Made by a program: the position numbers and the translations under genes. From the NCBI RefSeq assembly GCF_003105155.1, contig NZ_QETK01000015.1:1-64000 (forward strand): DNA of 64,000 nucleotides. The letters run 5' to 3'. Within the stretch, counting starts at the first letter, position 1, and each line of letters starts with the position of its first letter. Positions 54,035 through 62,676 of the stretch are shown here, in pieces. This DNA comes from Pseudomonas sp. SDI. Its GTDB lineage: Bacteria; Pseudomonadota; Gammaproteobacteria; Pseudomonadales; Pseudomonadaceae. The notes below the pieces were generated by a model that searched no databases, had not been told where the DNA came from, and worked only from the letters and a program-made list of their open reading frames with translations.

Positions 54035-55326
54035 GGTGCCAGCAGCGCCGCCAGCGCCGACGGGTTGGACGGAAAGTAGAAGTGCACGTAGGACGCCGTC
54101 AACCGACCGATGCGGTACACCGCCTCGGCGCCACGCCCGCCGTTCGGGCTCTGGCCACGGGCAATCGGGGTTAGCTCGGTGCTGGTCAGCGAGTGATGAT
54201 AGGTGTGCCCGCGCAGGGTGCCTTCGGGCAGCTCCACCGCTTGCAAGGCCAACGCGGCGAGACGCTTCTGCATCACCGCTTCGCCCGGCAGCAGAGCGAC
54301 CAGCGCGGCGCGCTCGCCCGCCACGTCGGTCAGCCCCTGAAGCAGGTAGAGCATGCCGCCGCATTCGGCCAGTAGCGGCTTGTCGGCGCCATGGTGGGCG
54401 CGGATCGCTGCCAGCATCGGGGCGTTCGCAGCCAGGGTCTGGTGGTGCAGTTCAGGATAGCCGCCGGGCAGGTAGAGGCTGTCGGCAGGCGGCAGTTCGC
54501 GGTCATGGATCGGTGAGAAGAAACGCAGTTCGGCGCCCATCTCGCGCAGCAGGTCAAGGCTGGCGCCATAGGTGAAGGCAAAGGCTTCGTCGCGGGCCAC
54601 GGCAATCCGCACACCCGCCAGCAACGGTGCAATTTCTCGCGCGCCCGGCGCCTCGAAGGTGACCGCTGGCGGCAAGGCCGATTCGCAGCTGTCGCCCAGC
54701 GCCTTGGCCGCTGCATCCAACCGCAGGTCGAGGTCGGTCAACTCGCTGGCCTGGACCAGCCCGAGGTGCCGGCTCGGCAGCTCGATGCCGGTTTCCCGCG
54801 ACAGACCGCCGTACCAGCGCAGGCCTTCGGTGAGGCTGCCTTCGAGCAATTGTGCGTGGCGCAGGGTGCCGACACGGTTGGCCAATACGCCGGCAAACGG
54901 CAGGTCCGGCTGATAGCGAGCCAGGCCCAGGGCCAATGCGCCGAAGGTCTGCGCCATGGCCGTGCCGTCGATCACCGCCAGCACCGGCACGCCGAAGTGT
55001 CGGGCCAGATCGGCACTGGACGGGGTACCGTCGAACAGGCCCATCACCCCTTCGATGAGGATCAGGTCGGCATCCGCCGCGGCCTCCCAGAGCAGGCGCC
55101 GACTTTCCTCGGCGCCGACCATCCACAGGTCGAGCTGGTACACCGGGTTGCCGCTGGCACGTTCGAGGATCATCGGGTCGAGGAAATCCGGCCCGCATTT
55201 GAACACCCGCACCTTACGCCCCAGGTTACGGTGCAGCCGCGCGAGGGCGGCGGTCACGGTGGTCTTGCCCTGACCGGAAGCCGGCGCGGCGATCAGTACC
55301 GCCGGGCAATGCCGCACATTACTCAT
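54031..55326 (-). CDS. cobB: Cobyrinic acid a,c-diamide synthase CobB
   Basis: A 431-aa amidotransferase for the a and c side chains. N-terminal APASGQGKTTVTAALARL P-loop, CGPDFLDPM, and a C-terminal GATase with LYLPGGYPELH and the Cys of LLAECGGMLYLLQ. Start overlaps cobO stop as ATGA. Acts after corrin ring closure; the ring-forming cob genes are not in this window. Confidence 0.95.
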   Translation of the reverse strand: MSNVRHCPAVLIAAPASGQGKTTVTAALARLHRNLGRKVRVFKCGPDFLDPMILERASGNPVYQLDLWMVGAEESRRLLWEAAADADLILIEGVMGLFDGTPSSADLARHFGVPVLAVIDGTAMAQTFGALALGLARYQPDLPFAGVLANRVGTLRHAQLLEGSLTEGLRWYGGLSRETGIELPSRHLGLVQASELTDLDLRLDAAAKALGDSCESALPPAVTFEAPGAREIAPLLAGVRIAVARDEAFAFTYGASLDLLREMGAELRFFSPIHDRELPPADSLYLPGGYPELHHQTLAANAPMLAAIRAHHGADKPLLAECGGMLYLLQGLTDVAGERAALVALLPGEAVMQKRLAALALQAVELPEGTLRGHTYHHSLTSTELTPIARGQSPNGGRGAEAVYRIGRLTASYVHFYFPSNPSALAALLAP

Positions 55327-55934
55327 AGTTCGACGCCCTTCTGCGCACGAATGCCGGCCTGGAAGGCGTGCTTGAGCATACCCATCTCGGTGACGGTGTC
55401 GGCCAGTTCGATCAACTCGGGCTTGGCGCCACGGCCAGTAACGATCACATGCTGCATCGGCGGGCGGGCCTGCAAGTCGCTGAGCACCTGATCGAGGTCG
55501 AGGTAGCCGTGCTTGAGAGCGATGTTCAGCTCGTCGAGCACAACAAAACCGATGCTCGGGTCTTGCAGCAGTTCGCGGCTCACCGCCCAGGCCGCTTCGG
55601 CAGCGGCGATATCGCGCTGACGGTCCTGGGTTTCCCAGGTGAAGCCCTCGCCCATCACGTGGTAGCGCACTTCATTCGGGAAGCGGCGGAAGAACAGCTC
55701 TTCGCCAGTGCTGTTGCGGCCCTTGATGAACTGCACCACACCACACTGCATGCCATGGCCCAAGGCGCGGGCGAGCATGCCGAAGGCCGAGCTGCTCTTG
55801 CCTTTGCCATTGCCGCTGAGCACCAGCAGCAGGCCGCATTCGTTGGGCGAGTTGGCGATACGCTCGTCGATGATCGCTTTCTTGCGCTGCATGCGCGCCA
55901 GGTGGCGTTCGTCACGGTCGGTGGATTCGGTCAT
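55323..55934 (-). CDS. cobO: Corrinoid adenosyltransferase CobO (BtuR)
   Basis: A 203-aa CobA/BtuR-type ATP:cob(I)alamin adenosyltransferase with P-loop SGNGKGKSSSAFG and the DELNIALKHGYLD and VIVTGRGAKPELIELADTVTEM motifs. The start at 55934 (MTESTDRDERHL) is at the family's usual position; the open frame upstream is leader. The ATG overlaps the stop of a 51-codon leader ORF by 4 bp (see 55931-56086). First gene of the cob operon, directly below the riboswitch. Confidence 0.94.
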   Translation of the reverse strand: MTESTDRDERHLARMQRKKAIIDERIANSPNECGLLLVLSGNGKGKSSSAFGMLARALGHGMQCGVVQFIKGRNSTGEELFFRRFPNEVRYHVMGEGFTWETQDRQRDIAAAEAAWAVSRELLQDPSIGFVVLDELNIALKHGYLDLDQVLSDLQARPPMQHVIVTGRGAKPELIELADTVTEMGMLKHAFQAGIRAQKGVEL

Positions 55935-56086
55935 CGGGGTTCTCCGCTGGCAACCGTCGGCGGCAGGCACGCGCCGGGAACGCCAGCAATGGCGAGGGGC
56001 ACATGGGGGGACGGCGCGACAGATGAGTGTATGGCACACGGAAAACGCGCAGGGCTCGGCCGACTTGGCCGCAGAGGTCCGCGCAT
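55931..56086 (-). CDS. Possible 51-aa leader ORF linking the riboswitch to cobO
   Basis: ATG at 56084-56086 lies in the right arm of a hairpin (gtgatgc / gcatcac, 56083-56101) whose loop is GGAGG on the minus strand, directly after the cobalamin-binding core. The frame runs 51 codons and its stop overlaps the cobO ATG as ATGA. Proline, serine and arginine are abundant, so it does not look like a folded protein. It may exist for coupling; it could also be chance. Confidence 0.3.
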   Translation of the reverse strand: MRGPLRPSRPSPARFPCAIHSSVAPSPHVPLAIAGVPGACLPPTVASGEPR

Positions 56087-56101
56087 CACCCTCCGTGATG
56101 C
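56083..56101 (-). promoter_or_regulatory. Expression-platform hairpin after the cobalamin riboswitch
   Basis: GCATCAC-GGAGG-GTGATGC on the minus strand: 7-bp stem, 5-nt loop holding a ribosome-site sequence. It follows the riboswitch core by about 3-20 nt, so ligand-dependent folding probably decides whether this region is exposed. A further GC-rich segment ending in TTTTCC (near 56035-56080) could act as a terminator. Confidence 0.5.
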
Positions 56102-56103
56102 CG

Positions 56104-56309
56104 TTGGCTGAATCAGGCCGGTCTCCGGGCTCATGAGCGGGGCCTGGCGGCCGCCCGAGCGTGCGCCTTCCCGGAATTCACCAGTGGCCATGCACGATCC
56201 TTGACTCATTTACCGTTGCGGGGGCAGCGCCGGGTTCGCGCTTGGTTAGCGCCCACCGGCTTCCCTGTTTCACCCTGCCGACCCACGGGCCACAGAGCAC
56301 CTGAAACAA
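56104..56309 (-). ncRNA. Cobalamin (B12) riboswitch
   Basis: On the minus strand the conserved blocks occur in order: GGTGCTCTG near the 5' end (about 56290-56305), the GGGAAxCCGGTG-type segment, GCTGCCCCCGCAACGGTAA (56210-56228), the B12 box GCCACTG (56182-56188), and AGCCCGGAGACCGGCC (56116-56131). This is the classical cobalamin element. It controls the cob operon: high adenosylcobalamin should lower expression of cobO and the genes behind it. Confidence 0.95.
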
Positions 56310-56471
56310 GACGCGAAGGTTAGAGGGTTGGGCCCGGAGCGTCAATGAAAGGCACGCCCACTGGCCTGGATCAATGGCGCAATCGGCACCTTGTGTAACA
56401 CTGGCATCAGTGATATCACTGAGCCATCAATGATGGCGGATCTCGATTACAACGATAAGGGAGCGCGCAGC

Positions 56472-57050
56472 ATGCAAGGCTTGATCATCAACAACCCGCG
56501 CCTGGAGTTCCTGCGTCCGGCCCTGGAGCGCTGGAGCGAGTGCATCGAGCGCTTCAACCAGACCCTGGGCGACAACGAGGCACCCTACTGGCAGGGCGTG
56601 CAGGCCAACCTGGGGCTGCTCTCGGCAGCCGCCTGGCAGGCCGAGCTGGTCACCTTGCATGCCGCGCCGAGCAAGAAGCAACGCGACGAAGGCGAGCGCG
56701 AAGGACGCTGCGACCTGGTGATTGCCAGCCACGACGAGTCGGCCTACGTGCATGCCGAACAGCGCTGGCCGAAAGTCGCCAAGCTCGACCTGAACGCCGC
56801 CCTGGGCGAGGTCACCACCCTTGCCCGCCAAGGTGCCTACCCCAGCCAGCTGAAACTGGCCGCACTGTTCGCCAGCCCGTGGAAAGCAGGCCAGCACGCC
56901 AGCCCGGAAGAACTGCAGGATCTGGTCGATGACCTGCAACATCACAATGCCTGTGCCCTGGCCTGGTTCTTCCCTTACGGCTACCGCAAGCTGCACAACG
57001 AGCTGGGCCAGTATCACCCCGGGATCATCCTGCTGCTCAAGCAGGCCTGA
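56472..57050 (+). CDS. Conserved hypothetical protein (192 aa)
   Basis: I do not recognise a family for this 192-aa soluble protein (MQGLIINNPRLEFLRPALERWSECIERFNQTLGDNEAPYW...). It is acidic to neutral with aromatic and histidine residues near the C-end (LQHHNACALAWFFPYGYRKLHNELGQYHPG). The ATG at 56472, 8 bp after AAGGGAG, is preferred to upstream in-frame ATGs without ribosome sites. It is divergent from the cob operon. Its promoter may fall in the region before the riboswitch. Confidence 0.65.
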   Translation: MQGLIINNPRLEFLRPALERWSECIERFNQTLGDNEAPYWQGVQANLGLLSAAAWQAELVTLHAAPSKKQRDEGEREGRCDLVIASHDESAYVHAEQRWPKVAKLDLNAALGEVTTLARQGAYPSQLKLAALFASPWKAGQHASPEELQDLVDDLQHHNACALAWFFPYGYRKLHNELGQYHPGIILLLKQA

Positions 57051-57120
57051 GCGACAATGGAACCTTGCGCGATAGGCGTGTCTCTACTGCTCACTACCGC
57101 CGTCATCGCGAGGGATTTCG

Positions 57121-57535
57121 ATCAGGCGCCTTCCCCCCATTGCACTGCTGTTGCTGCTCGGCGGCGGATTGGCCGCCTGTGGTGAGACCGCCCGCCTGGC
57201 GGTGAGCGACGGCAGCGGCCCGTCGCCGCAGTTGCCCGAACCGAACAAGACCCTGATCCCCACCGCCAACGTCGCCAAGGCCGTCGGCTGGGCGCAATCA
57301 TTGGTCAGCATGGTTCGTGGAACCGCAAGCCGCACAGTGGCTATAAGGTGCTGTTTGTACCGTTCAGTACGGCGGGTAAGCCGGCGGGCAAACCTCTGGA
57401 CCTGTTGACCGGGTTCCTCGATGGCGATGGCAAGGCCATGGGCCGGCCGGTGGGGGGTAGCGAGCGACAAGCGGTGGGGTGCTGGTAGCGGATGATGTCG
57501 GGAATGTGATCTGGCAAGTGAGCAAGGCGCAGTAG
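57121..57535 (+). pseudogene. Remnant of a sorbosone-dehydrogenase-like PQQ protein (start lost, internal deletion, frameshift)
   Basis: The 5' remnant encodes a lipoprotein-type start ([22 protein letters not shown], lipobox Cys) and [20 protein letters not shown]. The expected initiator is ATC at 57121, six bases after a GAGGG ribosome site, so the start codon appears mutated. Near 57300 the frame jumps into the C-terminal signature [23 protein letters not shown], the sorbosone/aldose dehydrogenase beta-propeller end. The last part, [18 protein letters not shown], is in a further frame. About two thirds of the family's length is missing. No functional product is likely. Confidence 0.78.
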
Positions 57536-57592
57536 CGCGGCGCTCCCACAAGAGCGCAATACAACCTGTGGGAGCGGGCTCGTCCCGCGAGA
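57535..57592. repeat. REP element and partial inverted partner
   Basis: A REP unit reading gtgggagcgggctcgtcccg at 57568-57587 has the same sequence as the copies at 5-90. A shorter inverted piece (gcgctcccacaagagcgc) lies at about 57539-57556. It separates the pseudogene from the convergent methyltransferase. Confidence 0.75.
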
Positions 57593-57603
57593 GGCCTGAA
57601 GCC

Positions 57604-58251
57604 TTAGCGCTTACGGCACAGCGTCATTCCATCGCCCAGCGGCACCAGCGACAGATCCACCCGCGCATCGCCCTGCAAGGCCAGGTTGAGCGCCTGAATC
57701 CCCCGCGTGTCTTCACTGTCCGGCTGCGCCTGTAACACTCGCCCGCTCCACAGGGTGTTGTCGAACACCAGCACCCCGCCCCGACGCAACAACACCAGCG
57801 CGTGCTCCAGGTACTGCGGATAATTGGCCTTGTCGGCATCGACAAAGATCAGATCGAACGCCCCCGCCTCCAGCCCGGCGAGGGTCTGCACTGCCGGGCC
57901 AAGGCGCATTTCGATGCGCCCGCTCACCCCGGCTTCGTCCCAGTAACGCTGGGCAATCGCCTGATAGTCCCCCGCCAGGTCACAGCAGATCAGTTGCCCC
58001 TCAGGCATCGCCTGGGCCATGCACAGCGCGCTGTAGCCGGTAAATGTGCCCACTTCGATCACCCGCCGCGCGCCGATCACACTCACCAGCCAGGCCAGCA
58101 ATTGCCCTTGCTCGGGCGCCACCTGCCAGCGCGCCTCGGGCAAGGCCTGGGTTTCCACGCGCAAACGCGCCAGCAGCGGCGTCTCACGCAAAGAGACCCG
58201 CTGCAGGTAGGCATAGAGGCTATCGTCGAGGTAGAGCGTTTGACCGGTCAT
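57604..58251 (-). CDS. Class I SAM-dependent O-methyltransferase (CCoAOMT-like)
   Basis: A 215-aa methyltransferase. The SAM motif I is RRVIEVGTFTGYSALCMAQAM, followed by LIFVDADKANYPQYLEHALVLLRRGGVLVFDNTLW with the Asp-Ala-Asp-Lys metal/catechol residues of the caffeoyl-CoA type. It probably methylates a catechol-like or small aromatic substrate. Same strand as the NlpC/P60 lipoprotein gene upstream, 18 bp away. Confidence 0.9.
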   Translation of the reverse strand: MTGQTLYLDDSLYAYLQRVSLRETPLLARLRVETQALPEARWQVAPEQGQLLAWLVSVIGARRVIEVGTFTGYSALCMAQAMPEGQLICCDLAGDYQAIAQRYWDEAGVSGRIEMRLGPAVQTLAGLEAGAFDLIFVDADKANYPQYLEHALVLLRRGGVLVFDNTLWSGRVLQAQPDSEDTRGIQALNLALQGDARVDLSLVPLGDGMTLCRKR

Positions 58252-58268
58252 CGCTCACCTCGCGGCGA

Positions 58269-58811
58269 TCAGGGGTTGTGCGCCAGGTGCTCCGGCTGGG
58301 CCGGGTTCAGCACGCGCTTGGCGTTGAGGTAGGCCTTCTGCCAATAGCTGTTGGACAGGTAGTCCAGGCGCACCGTTCCGCCGCTGGACGGTGCATGGAC
58401 GAAACGCCCCTCGCCGACATAGATGCCAGCATGGCTGACCTGCCCGCCGCCATTGGTGGCGAAGAACACCAGGTCGCCCGATTGCAAGGCTTCGCGACCG
58501 ATATCCGGGGCGCGCATCACGATCATTTCGCGGGTGGAACGCGGCAAGGCGATACCCGCCGCGTCACGGTACACGTAGCCGATCAAGCCGCTGCAATCGA
58601 AACCGGAATCCGGGGTGTTGCCGCCCCAGCGATACGGCGTGCCGACCAGGCCAATGGCACGGAACAGCACGTCTTCGGCAACCGGCGAGAAGAAGGTTTG
58701 CGGGGCCATGACACGAGGCTCGAGCACCTGAGGTGGGGCCGGGGCATGGCTGGAACAGGCACCGAGCAGTGCCAGCAGGGAAAGAACAGCAAAGCGCGCC
58801 GTCATCGACAT
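58269..58811 (-). CDS. NlpC/P60-family lipoprotein endopeptidase (paralogue 1)
   Basis: A 180-aa outer-membrane-type lipoprotein (signal with LGAC lipobox, Cys19) with a C-terminal NlpC/P60 cell-wall hydrolase domain: GTPYRWGGNTPDSGFDCSGLIGYVY with catalytic Cys73, and QVSHAGIYVGEGRFVHAP with the His. These enzymes cut gamma-D-Glu-mDAP bonds in peptidoglycan. A close paralogue lies at 58947-59585; the two share the whole domain but differ in linker. It may be co-transcribed with the methyltransferase. Confidence 0.93.
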   Translation of the reverse strand: MSMTARFAVLSLLALLGACSSHAPAPPQVLEPRVMAPQTFFSPVAEDVLFRAIGLVGTPYRWGGNTPDSGFDCSGLIGYVYRDAAGIALPRSTREMIVMRAPDIGREALQSGDLVFFATNGGGQVSHAGIYVGEGRFVHAPSSGGTVRLDYLSNSYWQKAYLNAKRVLNPAQPEHLAHNP

Positions 58812-58946
58812 GTCAGAACATCCTGTCTGAAGCCGCCCGGCGCGGTGGCCGGAAATAGTTGAGAAGTTAGATTAGACGCTTTCTGTAAACACGTACGGCG
58901 GCAAGCTTTTCAGCTCTGCCGCCGTACGTCGGAAAGACCGGAAGGC

Positions 58947-59585
58947 TCAGTTGCGCGAGAGGGTGGTCGGGGCCATTGCCAGCGCGCGCTTGGCTTCGAT
59001 AAAGGTCTTGCTCCAGTAGCGATCGCCCAGGCTGTCGATCCGCACCCCGCCGCTGCGGCGGCTGCTGGAGTGAATGAACTGGTCGTCGCCCAGGTAGATA
59101 CCGGCGTGGCTGACACGGCCACGGCCATTGGTGCTGAAGAACAGCAGATCGCCTGGCTTGAGGTTGTTACGGGCTACCAGCGGGGCTTTTACGTTGATCA
59201 TTTCGCGGGTGGAACGCGGCAGGGTCATGCCGGCTTCTTCGCGGAACAGATAACCGATGAAGCCGCTGCAATCGAAGCCGGATGCCTCGGAGGTGCCACC
59301 GAAGCGGTAACGGGTGCCGATCAGCGCCATGCCGCGTTCGAGGATGTTGTCCGCCAGTGCTGGCAGTTGGTAAGGCTTGGAGCCACTGGAGAAGGCTTCC
59401 AGTTCCTGCTCGGTGGCCAGCTCTTCTTCGAACACCGATGACTTGGCGTTGGATTGGGCAGCGGCGGCAGCCTGGGCAGTGATGGCGTGTGGCGCCTGCT
59501 GCTGCGAAGAAGGGCTATGAGCCGCGCAGCCAAAAAGCAGGGTCACGAGTGCGAGGGGCACGAGGGGTGCGAAGCGATTTAGCAT
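58947..59585 (-). CDS. NlpC/P60-family lipoprotein endopeptidase (paralogue 2)
   Basis: A 212-aa lipoprotein (LFGC lipobox, Cys20), a Q/A-rich linker to about residue 70, and an NlpC/P60 domain with GTRYRFGGTSEASGFDCSGFIGYLF (Cys106) and RVSHAGIYLGDDQFIHSSS (His). I use the ATG at 59585; a GTG two codons earlier is possible. The duplicated arrangement with the 180-aa gene 135 bp downstream is a tandem paralogue pair found in Pseudomonas. Confidence 0.92.
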   Translation of the reverse strand: MLNRFAPLVPLALVTLLFGCAAHSPSSQQQAPHAITAQAAAAAQSNAKSSVFEEELATEQELEAFSSGSKPYQLPALADNILERGMALIGTRYRFGGTSEASGFDCSGFIGYLFREEAGMTLPRSTREMINVKAPLVARNNLKPGDLLFFSTNGRGRVSHAGIYLGDDQFIHSSSRRSGGVRIDSLGDRYWSKTFIEAKRALAMAPTTLSRN

Positions 59586-59699
59586 GGGCACGACCGTGTC
59601 TGGAATTTAAAGAAGTCGAGACTATGCCTTCTATCGCATCGATTTGCAAATTCAATCGAAAAAAATGTGACTTTTATGTGCCGAGGCTCTAGACCGCCA

Positions 59700-60404
59700 T
59701 TACCAGCCCAGCGTCTCCTTTAAAAACGGAATCGTCAGCTTGCGCTGCGCCTGCAAGGAGGCCTGGTCGAGCCGTTCGAGCAGGTCGAACAGCGCACTCA
59801 TGCTGCGGGTGCCACGGGTGAGAATGAAGTGCCCGACTTCGTCGGTGAGGTGCAAACCGCGGCGCGACGCGCGCAGTTGCAAGGCGCGCAGCTTGTCTTC
59901 ATCGGACAGCGCGCGCATCTGGAAAATCAGCGCCAGGGTCAGCCGTGACTTGAGGTCGGCCAGCTTGATCGGCAGTTCCCGCGGCGAACTGGAGGCCGCC
60001 AGCAGCAGGCGCCGGCCGCTGTCACGCAAGCGATTGAACAGGTGGAACATTGCCTCTTCCCACTCTGGTTTGCCGGCGATCACGTGCAGATCGTCGAGGC
60101 AGACCAGTTCGTACTGTTCAAGGTTGTCCAGCAGTTCAACGCCGCGGTCGAGCAGTTGCGCCAGCGGCAGGTACACGGCCGGTTCGCCGAGTTGTTCGAA
60201 ACGCAGGCAGGCGGCTTGCAGCAGGTGGGTTCGACCGACCCCCTGCTTGCCCCACAGGTAGATCAGGCTTTCGGTCCAGCCGGCGTCGGCTTCGCAGAGA
60301 CGCTCGACGTAGCCCAATGCGGCGGCGTTGGCACCCGGATAGTAGTTGATGAAGGTGGCGTCATCACGCAGACGCACACCCAGGGGCAACTGGATCGGTT
60401 TCAT
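59700..60404 (-). CDS. hda: DnaA regulatory inactivator Hda
   Basis: A 234-aa AAA+ protein of the Hda/DnaA family that stimulates DnaA-ATP hydrolysis with the DNA clamp after initiation. P-loop LWGKQGVGRTHLLQAA (degenerate Walker A), Walker B LVCLDDLHVI, and FHLFNRLRDSGRRLLLAASSSPREL. The N-terminus (MKPIQLPLGVRLRDDATFINYYPGAN) carries the clamp-binding QLPLGV motif. Start at ATG 60404; the upstream 18 codons are not supported. Confidence 0.94.
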   Translation of the reverse strand: MKPIQLPLGVRLRDDATFINYYPGANAAALGYVERLCEADAGWTESLIYLWGKQGVGRTHLLQAACLRFEQLGEPAVYLPLAQLLDRGVELLDNLEQYELVCLDDLHVIAGKPEWEEAMFHLFNRLRDSGRRLLLAASSSPRELPIKLADLKSRLTLALIFQMRALSDEDKLRALQLRASRRGLHLTDEVGHFILTRGTRSMSALFDLLERLDQASLQAQRKLTIPFLKETLGW

Positions 60405-60537
60405 GCTGGCTGGGCAGTCCCGAGGGACCGCAAGGGGCCTTTTGTGAAAAGTCTGCAAAGTCTATACCCGTGACGTCGGTCGCACAATGCGTTAAGAAAA
60501 TCAAAGGCTTGCGCCAGAGCCAAGGCAAGCCCACAGG

Positions 60538-61611
60538 TCAAAGGTCCGGATCAATGTCACCCGCATAGATATCCGACTCTTTATACAGGTCATGCACATG
60601 CCGCAGCAGCACCATGATCACCGCCGCCACCGGCAGCGCCAACAGCACCCCGGTAAAACCGAACAGCTCGCCGCCAGCGAGGATCGCGAAGATCACTGCC
60701 ACCGGATGCAGGCCGATCCGGTCGCCGACCAGCAACGGCGTCAGCAGCATGCCCTCCAGCGCTTGACCGACCATGAACACCGCCACGATACCGAGCATCG
60801 GGTACAGCTCGCCGCCAAATTGGAACAGCCCCGCCACCAGCGCCGCGCCGAGGCCAATAATGAAGCCCATGTACGGCACGATGGCCGCCAGCCCCGCCAG
60901 CAGGCCGATCAACAGGCCCAGCTCCAGCCCCACCAGCATCAGGCCACTGGCATAGATCAGCCCCAGCGCCAGCATCACCAGCAACTGCCCGCGGACGAAC
61001 GCCCCGAGCACCTCATGACACTCGCCGGCCAGCACCACCACCTGTTCCTCGCGCTGGCGTGGCAGCAGGCTGCGCAACTTGGCCATCATCAAGTCCCAGT
61101 CACGCAGCAGGTAGAAACCCACCACCGGAATCAGCACCAGGTTGGCCAGCCAGCCGATCAGCGCCAGGCCCGACGCGGTTGCCTGCGACAACACGACCCC
61201 GACGATGTCGGTGGTCTGGCCCATGTGCTCGCCAATCGCCGCCTTGATCTTGTCGAACTTCCAGAAGCCGTCGGCCAGCCCCAACCGCGCCTGCACCCAG
61301 GGCAGCGCCACATGCTGCAGCCAGTCGAGCATCTGCGGCGCCAGTTCATAGAGGCGGATCAACTGCTTGGCCAGCATCGGGATCAGCACCAGCAGCATGG
61401 CAATCAGAATCAGCGTAAACAGGGCGAACACCAGCACCACGCCCCAGGTACGCGACAGCCCCATGCGTTCCAGCCGATCGACCAGCGGGTCGCCCAGGTA
61501 GGCGAGCAGAATGCCGATCAGAAACGGCGAGAGAATCCCGTGCAGCACATACAGCAGCGCACCTACCAGCAACGCCACGCCCAGCCACATCCAGCGGCGC
61601 ATGTCAGTCAT
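60538..61611 (-). CDS. AI-2E/PerM-family permease
   Basis: A 357-aa inner-membrane protein with seven or eight helices, the UPF0118/PerM family: GILSPFLIGILLAYLGDPLVDRLERMGLSR at the start, and GAFVRGQLLVMLALGLIYASGL in the second half. The name 'AI-2 exporter' comes from a distant member; the substrate here is unknown. It overlaps nothing; DUF2066 lies 12 bp upstream on the same strand and may be co-transcribed with it. A GGGAG precedes the ATG. Confidence 0.9.
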   Translation of the reverse strand: MTDMRRWMWLGVALLVGALLYVLHGILSPFLIGILLAYLGDPLVDRLERMGLSRTWGVVLVFALFTLILIAMLLVLIPMLAKQLIRLYELAPQMLDWLQHVALPWVQARLGLADGFWKFDKIKAAIGEHMGQTTDIVGVVLSQATASGLALIGWLANLVLIPVVGFYLLRDWDLMMAKLRSLLPRQREEQVVVLAGECHEVLGAFVRGQLLVMLALGLIYASGLMLVGLELGLLIGLLAGLAAIVPYMGFIIGLGAALVAGLFQFGGELYPMLGIVAVFMVGQALEGMLLTPLLVGDRIGLHPVAVIFAILAGGELFGFTGVLLALPVAAVIMVLLRHVHDLYKESDIYAGDIDPDL

Positions 61612-61623
61612 CGTTCAGCTCCC

Positions 61624-62676
61624 TTACCAGCGAAAACGCAGGCCGCTGAACGGCGCCGCCACAGACACCGGCGCTGCACCCGGCGCGGCCGCTGCGGTGG
61701 GAGCCGGGGCAGTTTGTAGCGCTTCGGCCGGCAGCTCCTGCAGCTTCGACAGCGACAGTTGCGCGCGCAATTGCTCGGCACTGCCACTGACCTTGTATTC
61801 CAGGGTGTCGCCATCGACTGCCTGCAAACGCGCCCCGAACGGTTCCAGCACCCGGCAGAGCTCGGCGTAACGCTCCAGGGTCATGCCCTGTACCTGCAAC
61901 AGCTGGTCGCCACTGGCGCCCGGCTTGGTCGCAAAGCGTGGTGCCAGGCGCGTGCTGAGCGCCAGCATCAGCGCATCGGCCAGGGCCGCCTGATCGGCGC
62001 CCTCGACCTTGCCCTGCTCGTGCTGGTCGCCCAGCCACAGCCGCCAGTTGCCCTGCCATTTACCCTCGGCCTCGGTCGCATGGACGGTCAGCAAGGCGTT
62101 GGCCGCATAACGCTCGGCGGCCTCGCGCAGCGGCGCCGGGTCGCTGCCTTCGAGGTTCTTCGCGGTGGCCACCAGCTGTTCCTGCAAGTCGCCCAGAGGC
62201 AAGCGCAGCGGCAAGCCGCGGTGCTGGGCCGCACGTCGCAGCGGCTCGGCGCTGCTCTGGCCATCGCCGACCAGGCTCGCGCCTTCCGGGCTGTCGTTCA
62301 GCCACCAGACGAGGATCGATGGCCGGTTGCTGCCCCACAGGGCCAGGCCGGCCTGGCGCAAGGCGCGCTCGGTGCTGCCCGGATCGAACTCGACCAGCAG
62401 GGTTTCCGGCGGGCCGGCTTCGAAGCCGAACTGGCTGATGATCTGTTGCGGGTCTTTGCGCAGCGCGGCCAGGCCTGGGTTTTGCAGCGCCTTGGGGTCG
62501 CCGGTGAGGCGCAGCACCAGGGTGTCGAGGGCCTTGTTCAGCGCTTCGCTGCGTACTTCGGCGCTCTGGCCGTTGGCCGGCTCGCGCACCTGGTACAGGC
62601 CGGTGAGGGTTTCTGCCTGGACACTGAAGCCAAACAGGGCAAGACAGCCGACGGCCAGGTAAGAACGCAAACGCAT
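61624..62676 (-). CDS. DUF2066 periplasmic protein
   Basis: A 350-aa protein with a signal peptide ([18 protein letters not shown]) and a body of the DUF2066 type: [39 protein letters not shown], then [26 protein letters not shown]. The family is found in many gammaproteobacteria next to PerM and purM genes. Function unknown. ATG at 62676 is preferred; the open frame extends 34 codons. Divergent from purM with about 334 bp between starts. Confidence 0.87.
   Translation of the reverse strand: MRLRSYLAVGCLALFGFSVQAETLTGLYQVREPANGQSAEVRSEALNKALDTLVLRLTGDPKALQNPGLAALRKDPQQIISQFGFEAGPPETLLVEFDPGSTERALRQAGLALWGSNRPSILVWWLNDSPEGASLVGDGQSSAEPLRRAAQHRGLPLRLPLGDLQEQLVATAKNLEGSDPAPLREAAERYAANALLTVHATEAEGKWQGNWRLWLGDQHEQGKVEGADQAALADALMLALSTRLAPRFATKPGASGDQLLQVQGMTLERYAELCRVLEPFGARLQAVDGDTLEYKVSGSAEQLRAQLSLSKLQELPAEALQTAPAPTAAAAPGAAPVSVAAPFSGLRFRW

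Noticed and set aside
58044..58862. A 272-codon plus-strand ORF opposite the methyltransferase and NlpC/P60 genes
   Set aside because: Antisense to two genes with clear catalytic motifs; the composition is shadow-like.
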